NCBI GenBank assembly: GCA_030057915.1
Contig: JASGUC010000053.1
Coordinates: 1 to 44,696, forward strand
Origin: Pseudomonadota bacterium
Lineage (GTDB): Bacteria; Desulfobacterota; Syntrophia; Syntrophales; UBA8958
Length of the DNA: 44,696 bases
Direction of reading: 5' to 3'
Shown: positions 7,650-14,803 of the stretch, one piece after another
Layout of the letters: every line of letters starts with the position of its first letter
Position numbering within the stretch: the stretch's first letter is position 1
Program-made: the position numbers and the translations under genes
Notes under the pieces: model-generated
The model's input: the letters and a program-made list of their open reading frames with translations, nothing else
Database searches by the model: none
Told to the model about the DNA's origin: nothing

Positions 7650-7778
7650 ATGGAAAATATAAAGAAATTTGAGGATATCGAAGCCTGGCGGGGGTCAAGA
7701 CAACTTGTCAAATCCGTGTATGACGCCACATTCAAAAAACAACAACCACGGGGAAGCCCACATCGGGCTTCCCCGTGA
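7650..7778 (+). pseudogene. Four-helix bundle (23S rRNA IVP-like) protein, N-terminal remnant
   Basis: From the ATG at 7650 the frame reads MENIKKFEDIEAWRGSRQLV KSVYDATFKK, the characteristic first helix of S23/IVP-type four-helix bundle proteins (usually about 120 residues). After about 30 residues it runs into a hairpin and the edge of repeat copy B and stops at 7778. GGGTGAAGG precedes the ATG. Confidence 0.65.
7747..7777 (-). terminator. Strong hairpin at the left edge of repeat copy B
   Basis: CACGGGGAAGCCC and GGGCTTCCCCGTG form a perfect 13-bp stem around a 5-base loop. On the minus strand it is followed by GTTGTTGTTTTTTG, so it could act as a minus-strand terminator. It has no equivalent at copy A. 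Confidence 0.5.
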
Positions 7779-8210
7779 AAGTGGGCCCATTGCGGCAGAA
7801 ATTGTGGCGTGAACGACGGGTGAGAATAGGCCCATTGCGGCAGAAATTTTCAGGTGATTTTTCAGGTGAAAACTTTTTGACCGTCGTCGATTCCACCTAT
7901 AATATCAGGTACTTTACCTATGCCGGCGCGCCGGCATAGGTATTGGCAATCTGTCAGATAATCGCCGCCTCCCGGCCTTGGCGAGGTGGTTCGCGGGTAT
8001 CTTGACGGGCAACAACCGGCGCTGCCCCCGGGACGATGCCCGGGGGGCGCTCATTTCCGGGGGCGTTCATTCCCCCGGGTGTTCATTCCCCCGGGTGTTC
8101 ATTCCCCGGGGGTGCTCATTCCCGGGGCGCTGCCCGAGGGCGTTCATTCCCCGGGGCGCTCATTTCCGGGGGCGCTGCCCCCGGGGCGCTCATTTCCGGG
8201 CGCGGATGCC
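7779..8210. repeat. Long direct repeat element, copy B, with expanded GC-rich tail
   Basis: Copy B repeats the order of copy A: the tandem 46-bp units (GGCCCATTGCGGCAGAAATT type), two TTTTCAGGTGA motifs, the same palindrome, and the CTTGACGGGCAACAACCGGCG segment. Its tail (about 8024-8210) is expanded into a long run of GGGGGCGTTCATTCCC-like units of about 15-18 bp. Open frames across it (Gly/Ala/His/Phe-rich in one, Asn-Glu-Arg-Pro-rich in another) are by-products. Downstream, 8211-8374 shows nothing recognisable except a motif shared with the YfhO-like gene at 8254-8277. Confidence 0.75.
7916..7941. repeat. 26-bp perfect palindrome in repeat copy B
   Basis: Identical to 507-532; both half-sites and the absence of a loop are conserved although neighbouring bases differ between the copies. 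Confidence 0.85.
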
Positions 8211-8374
8211 CCATGAGCGGTTGCCATTTACGCCCATGTCTGTGCGGGGGCATGGGCGAAAGGTGGAAATATCCAAATGCTTGCAGGCATTTTTGTGCGG
8301 AGGTGCAAATGTCTTCCACCCTTGACAAGGCCCTGAATTAGTGGCGCCCAAGCCGTTTATATTTATATAACTAC

Positions 8375-8404
8375 TTGACATAAAAGAAAAATAAGTGATA
8401 TTTA
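8375..8404 (+). promoter_or_regulatory. Candidate promoter of the polysaccharide locus
   Basis: TTGACA at 8375-8380, then 18 bases to TATTTA at 8399-8404, in an AT-rich stretch just before rfbG. The -10 match is modest. No JUMPStart or ops element was found. Confidence 0.4.
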
Positions 8405-8426
8405 TCCTTTTACAGCTTGAGGCAAT

Positions 8427-9608
8427 ATGACATTTCGAAATTGTTACAAGAATCGTCGTGTTCTCGTGACCGGCCACACCGGCTTCAAGGGTTCCTGGCT
8501 GGCTATCTGGCTCAAGGAATTGGGGGCGGAGGTGATCGGTTATGCCCTGGCGCCGCCAAGTGAGCCCAGTATTTTTGCCGCGACGGGTTTGGCCGACAAG
8601 ATCGTTCATGAGCATGGCGATGTCCGCGATTTGGATCGCCTTTCGGATGTCTTTACCCGGTTTCGGCCGGAGATGGTTTTCCATCTGGCCGCCCAGGCTT
8701 TGGTCCGTTCATCCTATGATGACCCCAAAACCACCTTCGATACCAATATCGGCGGCACGGTGAATGTCCTGGAAATGGTGCGTCGGACAGATAGCGTCCG
8801 GGTCTTGGTCAATGTCACCAGTGACAAATGCTATGAAAACCAGGAATGGGTTTGGGGATACCGGGAAAACGATCCCATGGGCGGCCATGATCCCTACAGC
8901 GCCTCCAAGGGCTGTGCGGAACTTGTATTTGCCGCCTATCTGCGCTCCTTTTTCAGTTATCCAATCGGTGCTCGGTTCGCTGAGGGACCCGTGACGGCTG
9001 ATTCCGCGGGAAGGAACTCAACCTCCAGCGCGGCGACCGGCGGCGTCAGGCAGATCGGCGCCGCTTCCTGCCGGGCGGGCAATGCCATCGGCGGTGGCGA
9101 TTGGGGACAAGACCGCCTCCTGCCCGATTGCGTGCGCGCCTGGACCGGAGGAACCGCCGTGGCGATCCGTAATCCCCGGGCGATCCGCCCCTGGCAGCAT
9201 GTCCTGGAGTTGCTCAGCGGCTATCTGTGGCTGGGGACCCGCCTCTGGGAGGAGCCGGAGAAATACAGCGGGGGGTGGAATTTTGGGCCGCCGAACGAGG
9301 CCCATGTGAACGTGGGCGAGGTTGTGAACCGTTTTCTTCAGGTTTGGGGAAGCGGTCAATGGCAAGATGTGTCCGGACCGGGGACGTTCCATGAGGCCGC
9401 CACGCTCCGGCTCTGCTGTGACAAGGCGGGAAGCTGCCTGGGCTGGCGCAATGCGCTTTCGCTGGAACAGGCTATCGACCTGACGGCGACATGGTACAGG
9501 ATGTTTTACGTCAATGATGGGGCTAACAACATATACGAATTATGCGTTGAACAGATTCGCAACTATACCGACATCGCGGGACGCAGTAACATCTCCTGGA
9601 CTATGTGA
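8427..9608 (+). CDS. rfbG: CDP-glucose 4,6-dehydratase
   Basis: 393 residues of the extended SDR family. It converts CDP-glucose to CDP-4-keto-6-deoxyglucose in the cytoplasm. The NAD site VTGHTGFKGSW is at residues 13-23, the substrate-specific segment TSDKCYENQEWVWGYRENDPMGG follows the middle, and the catalytic pair is in DPYSASKG. AIRPWQHVLE and WNFGPPNE are hallmark motifs. It is about 30 residues longer than usual: between AAYLRSFFS and the RAGN-IGGGDW motif there is a Ser/Thr/Gly/Ala-rich stretch (about residues 179-212) where relatives have about 20 fewer residues. This may weaken the enzyme. It is the first gene after the defence island and is followed by rfbH. Confidence 0.9.
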   Translation: MTFRNCYKNRRVLVTGHTGFKGSWLAIWLKELGAEVIGYALAPPSEPSIFAATGLADKIVHEHGDVRDLDRLSDVFTRFRPEMVFHLAAQALVRSSYDDPKTTFDTNIGGTVNVLEMVRRTDSVRVLVNVTSDKCYENQEWVWGYRENDPMGGHDPYSASKGCAELVFAAYLRSFFSYPIGARFAEGPVTADSAGRNSTSSAATGGVRQIGAASCRAGNAIGGGDWGQDRLLPDCVRAWTGGTAVAIRNPRAIRPWQHVLELLSGYLWLGTRLWEEPEKYSGGWNFGPPNEAHVNVGEVVNRFLQVWGSGQWQDVSGPGTFHEAATLRLCCDKAGSCLGWRNALSLEQAIDLTATWYRMFYVNDGANNIYELCVEQIRNYTDIAGRSNISWTM

Positions 9609-9733
9609 AAAGAGATGCATTGGCGTGGAAAACATGGAATACAGAGCTGTTATTGAGAATCTGGAGACTGACGGCCTGGTAGGCTAATGATCCGCCGACT
9701 GATGAGGTCATCGGGCGCTAATCGGAAATTGCC

Positions 9734-11062
9734 ATGAACGATGCGGGACTGAGAAAACAGATTCGTGATGCCGTGGGGGATTATTATCGTGCCTTCCATG
9801 AACCTCGGCAACAGGCGCCGTTTGTCCCCGGGGAAACCTTTGTGCCCGTGTCGGGCAAGGTCTATGACGGGGATGATATGACCACGGTCATGGAGGCCCT
9901 CCTCGATTTCTGGCTCACTGCGGGGCGTTTTGCCCAGGCCTTTGAAAAATCATTCGCTGAGTTTCTCGGTGTGCGTCATGCCCTGCTGTGCAACTCCGGC
10001 TCTTCCGCCAATCTGCTGGCCATCGCCGCCCTGACCTCACCACGCCTGAAGGAGCGGCGCCTGCGACCGGGAGATGAGGTAATTACGCTGGCCTCCGGTT
10101 TTCCCACCACCGTCAATCCGATTATTCAGCAGGGGATGATCCCGGTCTTCGTGGATGTCCACATCCCCACCTACAACGTCGATGTCTCCCAGTTGGAAGC
10201 GGCCCTCGGCCCCCGGACAAAGGCGGTGTTTCTCCCCCACACCCTGGGGAATCCCTTCGCCCTGGATGCCGTGGAGGACTTTTGCCGCGCCCGGGATCTC
10301 TGGCTCATCGAGGATAGTTGCGACGCCCTCGGGGCGGTCTATAAAGATCGTCTCGTCGGCGGCTTCGGGGATTTGGCCACCTTCAGCTTCTATCCCGCCC
10401 ACCACATCACCATGGGCGAGGGCGGGGCGGTGGTCACGGGGGATGGGGAACTCAAGAAGATCATTGCCTCGCTGCGCGACTGGGGGCGGGACTGCTGGTG
10501 CGAGACGGGGCATAACGACACCTGTCGGCGGCGCTTCGAGCAGCAATTCGGCGATCTCCCCTTCGGCTATGACCATAAATACGTCTATTCCCATATCGGC
10601 TACAACCTGAAGCTCACGGATTTCCAGGCGGCCCTGGGGGTTTCCCAGTTGAAGAAGCTGCCCCGGTTTATCGAAACCCGCCGGAAAAACTTTGGCATCC
10701 TTTATGAAGGTTTGAAAGAACTGGAAGAGTTCTTTATCCTGCCCGAAGCGACGGCGCATTCGGAGCCAAGCTGGTTCGGCTTTCCCCTGGCGGTCCGGCC
10801 GGAGGCGCCTTTCACGAGGCATGAGCTTATTCGCCATCTGGATCAGGCCAAGATCGACACCCGTCTCCTCTTCGGCGGTAATCTCACCCGGCAACCGGCT
10901 TACCGGGATGCCCCGCATCGCAAGGTCGGCCCCCTTGCGAACTCCGATTTCGTCATGAATCAGGTCTTCTGGATCGGGGTGTATCCGGGGTTGAGGAGGG
11001 AGATGCTGGATTATATTTTGAGTATATTCGAAGAGTTGACAAAAAAATTAGGAGAAAGGTAA
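9734..11062 (+). CDS. rfbH: CDP-4-keto-6-deoxyglucose 3-dehydrase (E1, PMP and [2Fe-2S])
   Basis: 442 residues of the aspartate-aminotransferase-like fold. It uses pyridoxamine phosphate and an iron-sulfur cluster to remove the 3-hydroxyl in CDP-3,6-dideoxyhexose synthesis. The usual PLP lysine is replaced by histidine in [13 protein letters not shown] (about residue 222), the hallmark of this dehydrase. The cluster cysteines are visible: one in IEDSCDALG and the [11 protein letters not shown] group, giving the CX1CX7C part. Its 3' end (from about 10852) is repeated at 12186 and 13132. The stop overlaps hicB as TAATG. The partner reductase RfbI/DdhD is not in this window. Confidence 0.92.
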   Translation: MNDAGLRKQIRDAVGDYYRAFHEPRQQAPFVPGETFVPVSGKVYDGDDMTTVMEALLDFWLTAGRFAQAFEKSFAEFLGVRHALLCNSGSSANLLAIAALTSPRLKERRLRPGDEVITLASGFPTTVNPIIQQGMIPVFVDVHIPTYNVDVSQLEAALGPRTKAVFLPHTLGNPFALDAVEDFCRARDLWLIEDSCDALGAVYKDRLVGGFGDLATFSFYPAHHITMGEGGAVVTGDGELKKIIASLRDWGRDCWCETGHNDTCRRRFEQQFGDLPFGYDHKYVYSHIGYNLKLTDFQAALGVSQLKKLPRFIETRRKNFGILYEGLKELEEFFILPEATAHSEPSWFGFPLAVRPEAPFTRHELIRHLDQAKIDTRLLFGGNLTRQPAYRDAPHRKVGPLANSDFVMNQVFWIGVYPGLRREMLDYILSIFEELTKKLGER

Positions 11063-11310
11063 TGGATAAAAAAGCAATAAATGTGGAAGCCCATTGGGAT
11101 CATGAGGCCCAGGTTTGGGTTGCCTCGAGCGATGACGTGCCCGGGTTGATTACGGAGGCGGAAACTACGGAATTACTTTTTGAAAAGTTAAAAATATTGA
11201 TTCCCGAATTGCTTGAAGCGAACGGCATGTTGACAAGGGAAGAATGTGTAGATATTCCAGTCAATCTCCTGAGCCGACGGGAAGAACTTATCAAAGCGCG
11301 AGCACAGTAA
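11062..11310 (+). CDS. hicB: HicB-like antitoxin (DUF1902 type)
   Basis: 82 residues: INVEAHWDHEAQVWVASSDDVPGLITEAETTELLFEKLKILIPELL is the partial RNase H-like HicB fold of the DUF1902 group. A short C-terminal part lacks an obvious DNA-binding domain. It starts within the rfbH stop codon (TAATG) and is followed one base later by hicA, so translation is coupled. It is the first cargo in the rfbH-rfbF array. Confidence 0.75.
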   Translation: MDKKAINVEAHWDHEAQVWVASSDDVPGLITEAETTELLFEKLKILIPELLEANGMLTREECVDIPVNLLSRREELIKARAQ

Positions 11311-11311
11311 A

Positions 11312-11506
11312 ATGGCCGATTATTTTCCAGCAGTGAAGAGAATACTGATTGACAATGGCTGCAAAATTGAAAGACAAGGCATGGGTGATCATACAATTTG
11401 GTTTAGTCCCATTACAGGGAGGAGATTTCCCGTGGATAGTAAAATTAAGTCACGACATACTGCAAATGGCATTTTGAAGCAGGCGGGGTTACCAAAACAA
11501 TTTTAA
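11312..11506 (+). CDS. hicA: HicA-like mRNA interferase toxin
   Basis: 64 residues with the dsRBD-like HicA fold: VKRILIDNGCKIERQGMGDHTIWFSP, with the catalytic histidine in GDHTIW, then a basic KIKSRHTANGILKQAGL end. Family length is normal. It cleaves mRNA when not held by HicB. Confidence 0.8.
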   Translation: MADYFPAVKRILIDNGCKIERQGMGDHTIWFSPITGRRFPVDSKIKSRHTANGILKQAGLPKQF

Positions 11507-11517
11507 TCAACAAGCGT

Positions 11518-11560
11518 ATGCAGCATATGAAGAGAGAACATATTCCCGTAGTTATCCTTT
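11518..11560 (+). pseudogene. rfbF 5' end, 14-codon remnant
   Basis: ATG CAG CAT starts a short frame (MQHMKREHIPVVIL) that matches the start of the rfbF fragment at 12938 (MQHHKRKKDIPVVIL). TATTCCCGTAGTTATCCTTT is identical in both. Homology ends abruptly at 11560, where a 5'-truncated DUF4258 gene begins. It is the smallest of four rfbF 5' ends in the array. Confidence 0.7.
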
Positions 11561-11747
11561 ATGGAGAAACATCACAGAATCAGAAGTGATGTTTGTTCTT
11601 GATAATCCTGATCGCACTGAGGATACAGACAAAGGGAGAAAGAATGCTTACCGTATAGTAAAGGATCAATGCATTGAAGTTACGTTCAGGACTACAGATG
11701 AGGAAATTCTTGTAATCAGTGCAATGAGAAAAAAGATCGGGGGATGA
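11561..11747 (+). pseudogene. DUF4258 (toxin-like) gene, 5' truncated
   Basis: In frame from about 11565: RNITESEVMFVLDNPDRT, then GRKNAYRIVKDQCIEV and EEILVISAMRKK. This is the C-terminal two thirds of a DUF4258-type protein, a family usually encoded beside DUF2283 or YgiT-type partners in TA-like pairs. The N-terminal HARERM-like part and start codon have been replaced by the rfbF remnant. The stop lies 4 bases before the DUF2283 ATG. Confidence 0.65.
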
Positions 11748-11751
11748 TGCC

Positions 11752-11973
11752 ATGAAAATTGAATATAGTGAAACTGCGGATGCCCTTTATGTTTATTTCA
11801 AAGAAGATTATGTTGCTGAGTCCAAAGAAATAGATGATGGCATCGTTATAGATTACAATAAGGAAGGTCAATTAATAGGCATAGAAGTTCTCGATGCACG
11901 TCAACGATACGGCAAAGCCGATATCGCCAATATCAACATAGTGAATATGCCAACAGAAGCGCAACTTGGGTAA
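11752..11973 (+). CDS. DUF2283 protein, probable antitoxin partner
   Basis: 73 residues: KIEYSETADALYVYFKED, ESKEIDDGIVIDYNKEGQLIGIEVLDA. This is a complete DUF2283 domain of usual length. These small proteins commonly follow DUF4258 genes, as here, and are taken as antitoxins; a direct role is inferred. With the toxin-side gene broken, it is probably an orphan. Confidence 0.7.
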   Translation: MKIEYSETADALYVYFKEDYVAESKEIDDGIVIDYNKEGQLIGIEVLDARQRYGKADIANINIVNMPTEAQLG

Positions 11974-11997
11974 TTGAATCATTTACGTGGCAAAATA

Positions 11998-12185
11998 ATG
12001 AGTATTCAAAATCTAAAAATTCCCGTAGTTATCCTTTGCGGCGGCATGGGGACGCGCCTGGCGGAACAGACGGAGGTGCGCCCGAAGCCCCTGGTCGAGA
12101 TCGGCGGTCGGCCCATCCTCTGGCACATCATGAAGCATTACTCCCGTTACGGGTTTGACGAATTCATCCTTGCCCTGGGCTACAA
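11998..12185 (+). pseudogene. rfbF 5' fragment (about 62 codons), joined to an rfbH 3' end
   Basis: From the ATG at 11998 ([16 protein letters not shown]) the sequence is nearly identical to the full rfbF at 13919 through [11 protein letters not shown]. It then switches at TACAA/ATCGAC to an rfbH 3' end in another frame. The first codons differ from those of the other rfbF starts, so it derives from a distinct allele. Confidence 0.85.
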
Positions 12186-12386
12186 ATCGACACCCGTCTC
12201 CTCTTCGGCGGCAATCTCACCCGGCAACCGGCTTACCGGGATGCCCCGCATCGCAAGGTCGGCCCCCTTGCGAACTCCGATTTCATCATGAATCAGGTCT
12301 TCTGGATCGGGGTGTATCCGGGGTTGAGGAGGGAGATGCTTGAATATATAATAACTCAATTTCAAGTATTTAAGAGAAAATTTTGA
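12186..12386 (+). pseudogene. rfbH 3' fragment, copy 2
   Basis: Frame [19 protein letters not shown] through [18 protein letters not shown] matches residues about 374-432 of the full RfbH. The tail then diverges (ITQFQVFKRKF instead of [14 protein letters not shown]). The stop overlaps the ATG of the following DUF4258 gene (TGATG), just as full rfbH overlaps hicB. Confidence 0.85.
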
Positions 12387-12712
12387 TGGAAACCATAATA
12401 ACGTCGATTCAAGAATGTTTCCGATGTAGCAAAGTTCTATATACGAAGCACGCAAGGGATGAAATGGAGCATGAAGAGTACGGTGAGATCTTTCATTATG
12501 AAGTTTCTCAGGTTGTGACTTTTGGTAAGATCATAGAAGAGTACAGTGATGATGCACCATATCCAAGTTGTTTGATTTATGGGACAACAGAGAATGGTAG
12601 GCCTCTTCATGTGGTGTGTGCTTATTCGGATGAAGAAAACCTCACAATAATTATAACAGTTTATCAACCAGATCCCCGGAGGTGGATGAATTATGAGAGG
12701 AGAAAAAGATGA
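12386..12712 (+). CDS. DUF4258 protein, probable toxin
   Basis: 108 residues, complete: VLYTKHARDEMEHEEYGEIFHYEV, PSCLIYGTTENGRPLHVVCAY, LTIIITVYQPDPRRWMNYERRKR. It carries the H-A-R-D/E-M and terminal RRW motifs of DUF4258 proteins that pair with YgiT-type zinc-finger proteins. Its stop overlaps the next ATG by 4 bases. An RNase-like toxin role is inferred from family context, not shown. Confidence 0.7.
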   Translation: METIITSIQECFRCSKVLYTKHARDEMEHEEYGEIFHYEVSQVVTFGKIIEEYSDDAPYPSCLIYGTTENGRPLHVVCAYSDEENLTIIITVYQPDPRRWMNYERRKR

Positions 12713-12951
12713 AATGCGTTATTTGCAGAGGCGATGATATTGTGAAAAAAATGGTTGATGAAGAGATTAGGATAGGAAACGACATTGTGCTGGTGTCAAT
12801 GGAATTGCTGGTTTGTAATGGCTGTGGCGAGAGATATTATGATCAACGTGCCATGAAAAAAATCGAAGATTTAAGAGCAGCCATGAAAGTTGAAGGGTTG
12901 CCGACCCAAGCGGTTGTAGGTAAGGTATATCGTGCGTATGCAGCATCATAA
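12709..12951 (+). CDS. YgiT-type zinc-finger protein, probable antitoxin
   Basis: 80 residues with two zinc-binding pairs, CVICRG and CNGCGE, in the MqsA-N/YgiT arrangement, then a helical end. There is no C-terminal HTH such as full MqsA has. It is coupled to the DUF4258 gene by ATGA. Its last codons overlap the ATG of the following rfbF fragment (12938). Confidence 0.75.
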   Translation: MKCVICRGDDIVKKMVDEEIRIGNDIVLVSMELLVCNGCGERYYDQRAMKKIEDLRAAMKVEGLPTQAVVGKVYRAYAAS

Positions 12952-13131
12952 GCGAAAAAAAGATATTCCCGTAGTTATCCTTTGCGGCGGCATGGGGACG
13001 CGCCTGGCGGAACAGACGGAGGTGCGCCCGAAGCCCTTGGTGGAGGTGGGCGGTCGGCACATCCTCTGGCACATCATGAAGCATTACTCTCGTTACGGGT
13101 TTGATGAATTCATCCTTGCCCTGGGTTACAA
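12938..13131 (+). pseudogene. rfbF 5' fragment (about 64 codons), second fusion
   Basis: [18 protein letters not shown] through [11 protein letters not shown], then the same TACAA/ATCGAC junction as at 12185. The start overlaps the ygiT-like gene in another frame. One rfbF motif differs (GGRHILWHIM instead of [10 protein letters not shown]). Confidence 0.85.
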
Positions 13132-13329
13132 ATCGACACCCGCCTCCTCTTCGGCGGCAATCTCACCCGGCAACCAGTTTACCGGGATGCCCCGCATCGC
13201 AAGGTCGGCCCCCTTGCGAACTCCGATTTCGTCATGAATCAGGTCTTCTGGATCGGGGTGCATCCGGGGTTGAGGAGGGAGATGCTGGAATACGTGGTTG
13301 AGAAACTTGAAGCATTTAGTTCCAAATAA
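13132..13329 (+). pseudogene. rfbH 3' fragment, copy 3
   Basis: [19 protein letters not shown] to [17 protein letters not shown], with a third version of the C-terminal tail (VVEKLEAFSSK). It ends at TAA 13327-13329, about 50 bases before the next hicB. Confidence 0.85.
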
Positions 13330-13379
13330 AGGCGACCATGTTCTCTTCACACCGCACGACAAAGAGAAGGAGTATCGAA

Positions 13380-13643
13380 ATGACGAGCATTGAATTTGAT
13401 ACGATTGTTTTCCAGGAAGGTAAAATATATGTTGCCTATACTCCAAAGCTCGATGTCTCAAGTTGTGGAAGTACAGTCGATGAAGCTCGAAGAAATTTAA
13501 AGACAGCGGTTCGTCTCTTCATCGAGGAAGCAGAAAAAATGGGGACCTTGGAAGATATTATGTGTGAAGCGGGTTATGAAAAGGGATCATGCGGTGATTG
13601 GATGGCGCCACGTTTGATTGTCACCGAGCATATGTCGTTATAA
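13380..13643 (+). CDS. hicB: HicB-like antitoxin
   Basis: 87 residues: FDTIVFQEGKIYVAYTPKLDVSSCGSTVDEARRNLKTAVRLFIEEAEKMGTLEDI is the HicB fold of the archaeal/bacterial short type. GAAGGAG precedes the ATG at 13380, which makes this start better than the upstream in-frame codon at 13338. The following hicA is frameshifted, so this antitoxin has no working partner here. Confidence 0.75.
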   Translation: MTSIEFDTIVFQEGKIYVAYTPKLDVSSCGSTVDEARRNLKTAVRLFIEEAEKMGTLEDIMCEAGYEKGSCGDWMAPRLIVTEHMSL

Positions 13644-13648
13644 GTTAA

Positions 13649-13881
13649 ATGCCCAGAATAATACCAATTCTGGCTCGGAAACTGATGAAGGTTTTTGAAA
13701 AAGCAGGGTTTCCTGTACACGAAGCGAAGGCAATCATTACGTATATATCAAAGACGGTATTGCCAGACCCATTGTAATACCGAATTGGCCGGAGGTGCCG
13801 GTGTTTATCATTAAGAACAATCTGCGTTCAGCCAATATAAGCCGGGAAGAATTTTTTCATTACCTTGACGAAATTGGTTAA
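13649..13881 (+). pseudogene. hicA: HicA toxin gene with a frameshift
   Basis: From ATG 13649 the frame reads MPRIIPILARKLMKVFEKAGF. After GGGTTTCC the HicA sequence continues in another frame as CTRSEGNHYVYIKDG, IARPIVIPNWPEVPVFIIKNNL and a final EFFHYLDEIG to TAA 13881. Both parts together give a normal HicA with the GNHYVY histidine. One small indel near 13710 breaks it. It could also be a sequencing error. Confidence 0.75.
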
Positions 13882-13918
13882 TGTTTATGTCCATAATTAT
13901 TAAGAAAAGGCATCTGAT

Positions 13919-14695
13919 TTGAAGAAAATTCCCGTTGTTATCCTTTGCGGTGGCATGGGGACGCGCCTGGCGGAACAGACGGAGGTACGCCCGAAGCCCC
14001 TGGTCGAGGTGGGGGGGCGGCCCATCCTCTGGCATATCATGAAGCATTACTCCCGTTACGGGTTTGACGAATTCATCCTTGCCCTGGGCTACAAGGGGGA
14101 GATGATCAAGCGCTATTTCCTCGATTTCCACACCCTGCAACAGGATTTCACGGTCACCCTGGCGGATGGCCAGAGCAGGGTGATCAAAGAGAATCACGGT
14201 GAAAAGTGGACGGTACATCTGATGGATACGGGTCAGGAAACCCTCACCGGGGGCCGCCTGAAGCGCCTGGCGGGGCTGATTGGCCCGCGGCCCTTCATGA
14301 TGACCTACGGGGACGGCGTCTGCGATGTGGACCTCGATGGGCTGTGGCGCTTCCACGAAGAGCAGCGCCCCCTGGTGACCCTCACGGCGGTGCGCCCCCC
14401 GGCCCGCTTCGGCGCCCTCACCTTCGCGGGGGCAAAAATCGTCCATTTCAAAGAGAAATCCACCCTCCATGAGGGATGGATCAACGGCGGCTTTTTTGTC
14501 ATTGAACCAGGGGCGCTGGACTATATCCGGGGTGATGTGATGTGGGAACACGATCCCATGGAAACCCTGGCGGCGGCGGGGCGGGTCTGCGGCTATCGGC
14601 ACGAAGGCTTCTGGCAGTGCATGGATACGGCTCGGGATCTGCGCTATCTGGAGACCCTCTGGGCGGCGGGAAACGCGCCGTGGAAGACGTGGTGA
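13919..14695 (+). CDS. rfbF: Glucose-1-phosphate cytidylyltransferase
   Basis: 258 residues, the usual length. It makes CDP-glucose from CTP and glucose-1-phosphate, the entry step for RfbG and RfbH. Motifs: [22 protein letters not shown] (nucleotide-binding loop, residues 5-26), GYKGEMIKRYF, GGRLKRL, YGDGVCDVD, WINGGFFV and GFWQCMDTARDLRYLE. The start is a TTG with AAGAAAAGG in front; the three fragment copies use ATG. It lies after, not before, rfbG-rfbH, with the TA array in between. Confidence 0.93.
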   Translation: MKKIPVVILCGGMGTRLAEQTEVRPKPLVEVGGRPILWHIMKHYSRYGFDEFILALGYKGEMIKRYFLDFHTLQQDFTVTLADGQSRVIKENHGEKWTVHLMDTGQETLTGGRLKRLAGLIGPRPFMMTYGDGVCDVDLDGLWRFHEEQRPLVTLTAVRPPARFGALTFAGAKIVHFKEKSTLHEGWINGGFFVIEPGALDYIRGDVMWEHDPMETLAAAGRVCGYRHEGFWQCMDTARDLRYLETLWAAGNAPWKTW

Positions 14696-14803
14696 GGCGG
14701 GATGAACCTAATGGTTTAATTGATTTCAATCTTTTTGATAACGGAACCTGTTTCGCACAGAACTCAGAAATTTCGGATTGGAAATAATTCAATCTTGAAA
14801 ACA

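Noticed and set aside
8024-8210. Repeat run considered as a CRISPR array
   Set aside because: Units are about 15-18 bp and adjacent, with no constant-length unique spacers and no cas genes nearby.
7978-8341. Several overlapping long open frames across the GC-rich repeats (Gly/Phe/His-rich and Pro/Arg-rich proteins)
   Set aside because: All frames are open because of the repeat composition; there is no ribosome binding site or family match.
8211-8426. Leader of the polysaccharide locus searched for JUMPStart/ops elements
   Set aside because: No matching GGCGGTAG-type core was found.
10037-10918. 293-codon open frame on the minus strand opposite rfbH
   Set aside because: High-GC shadow of a clearly real gene; composition is Gly/Arg/Asp-rich with no family resemblance.
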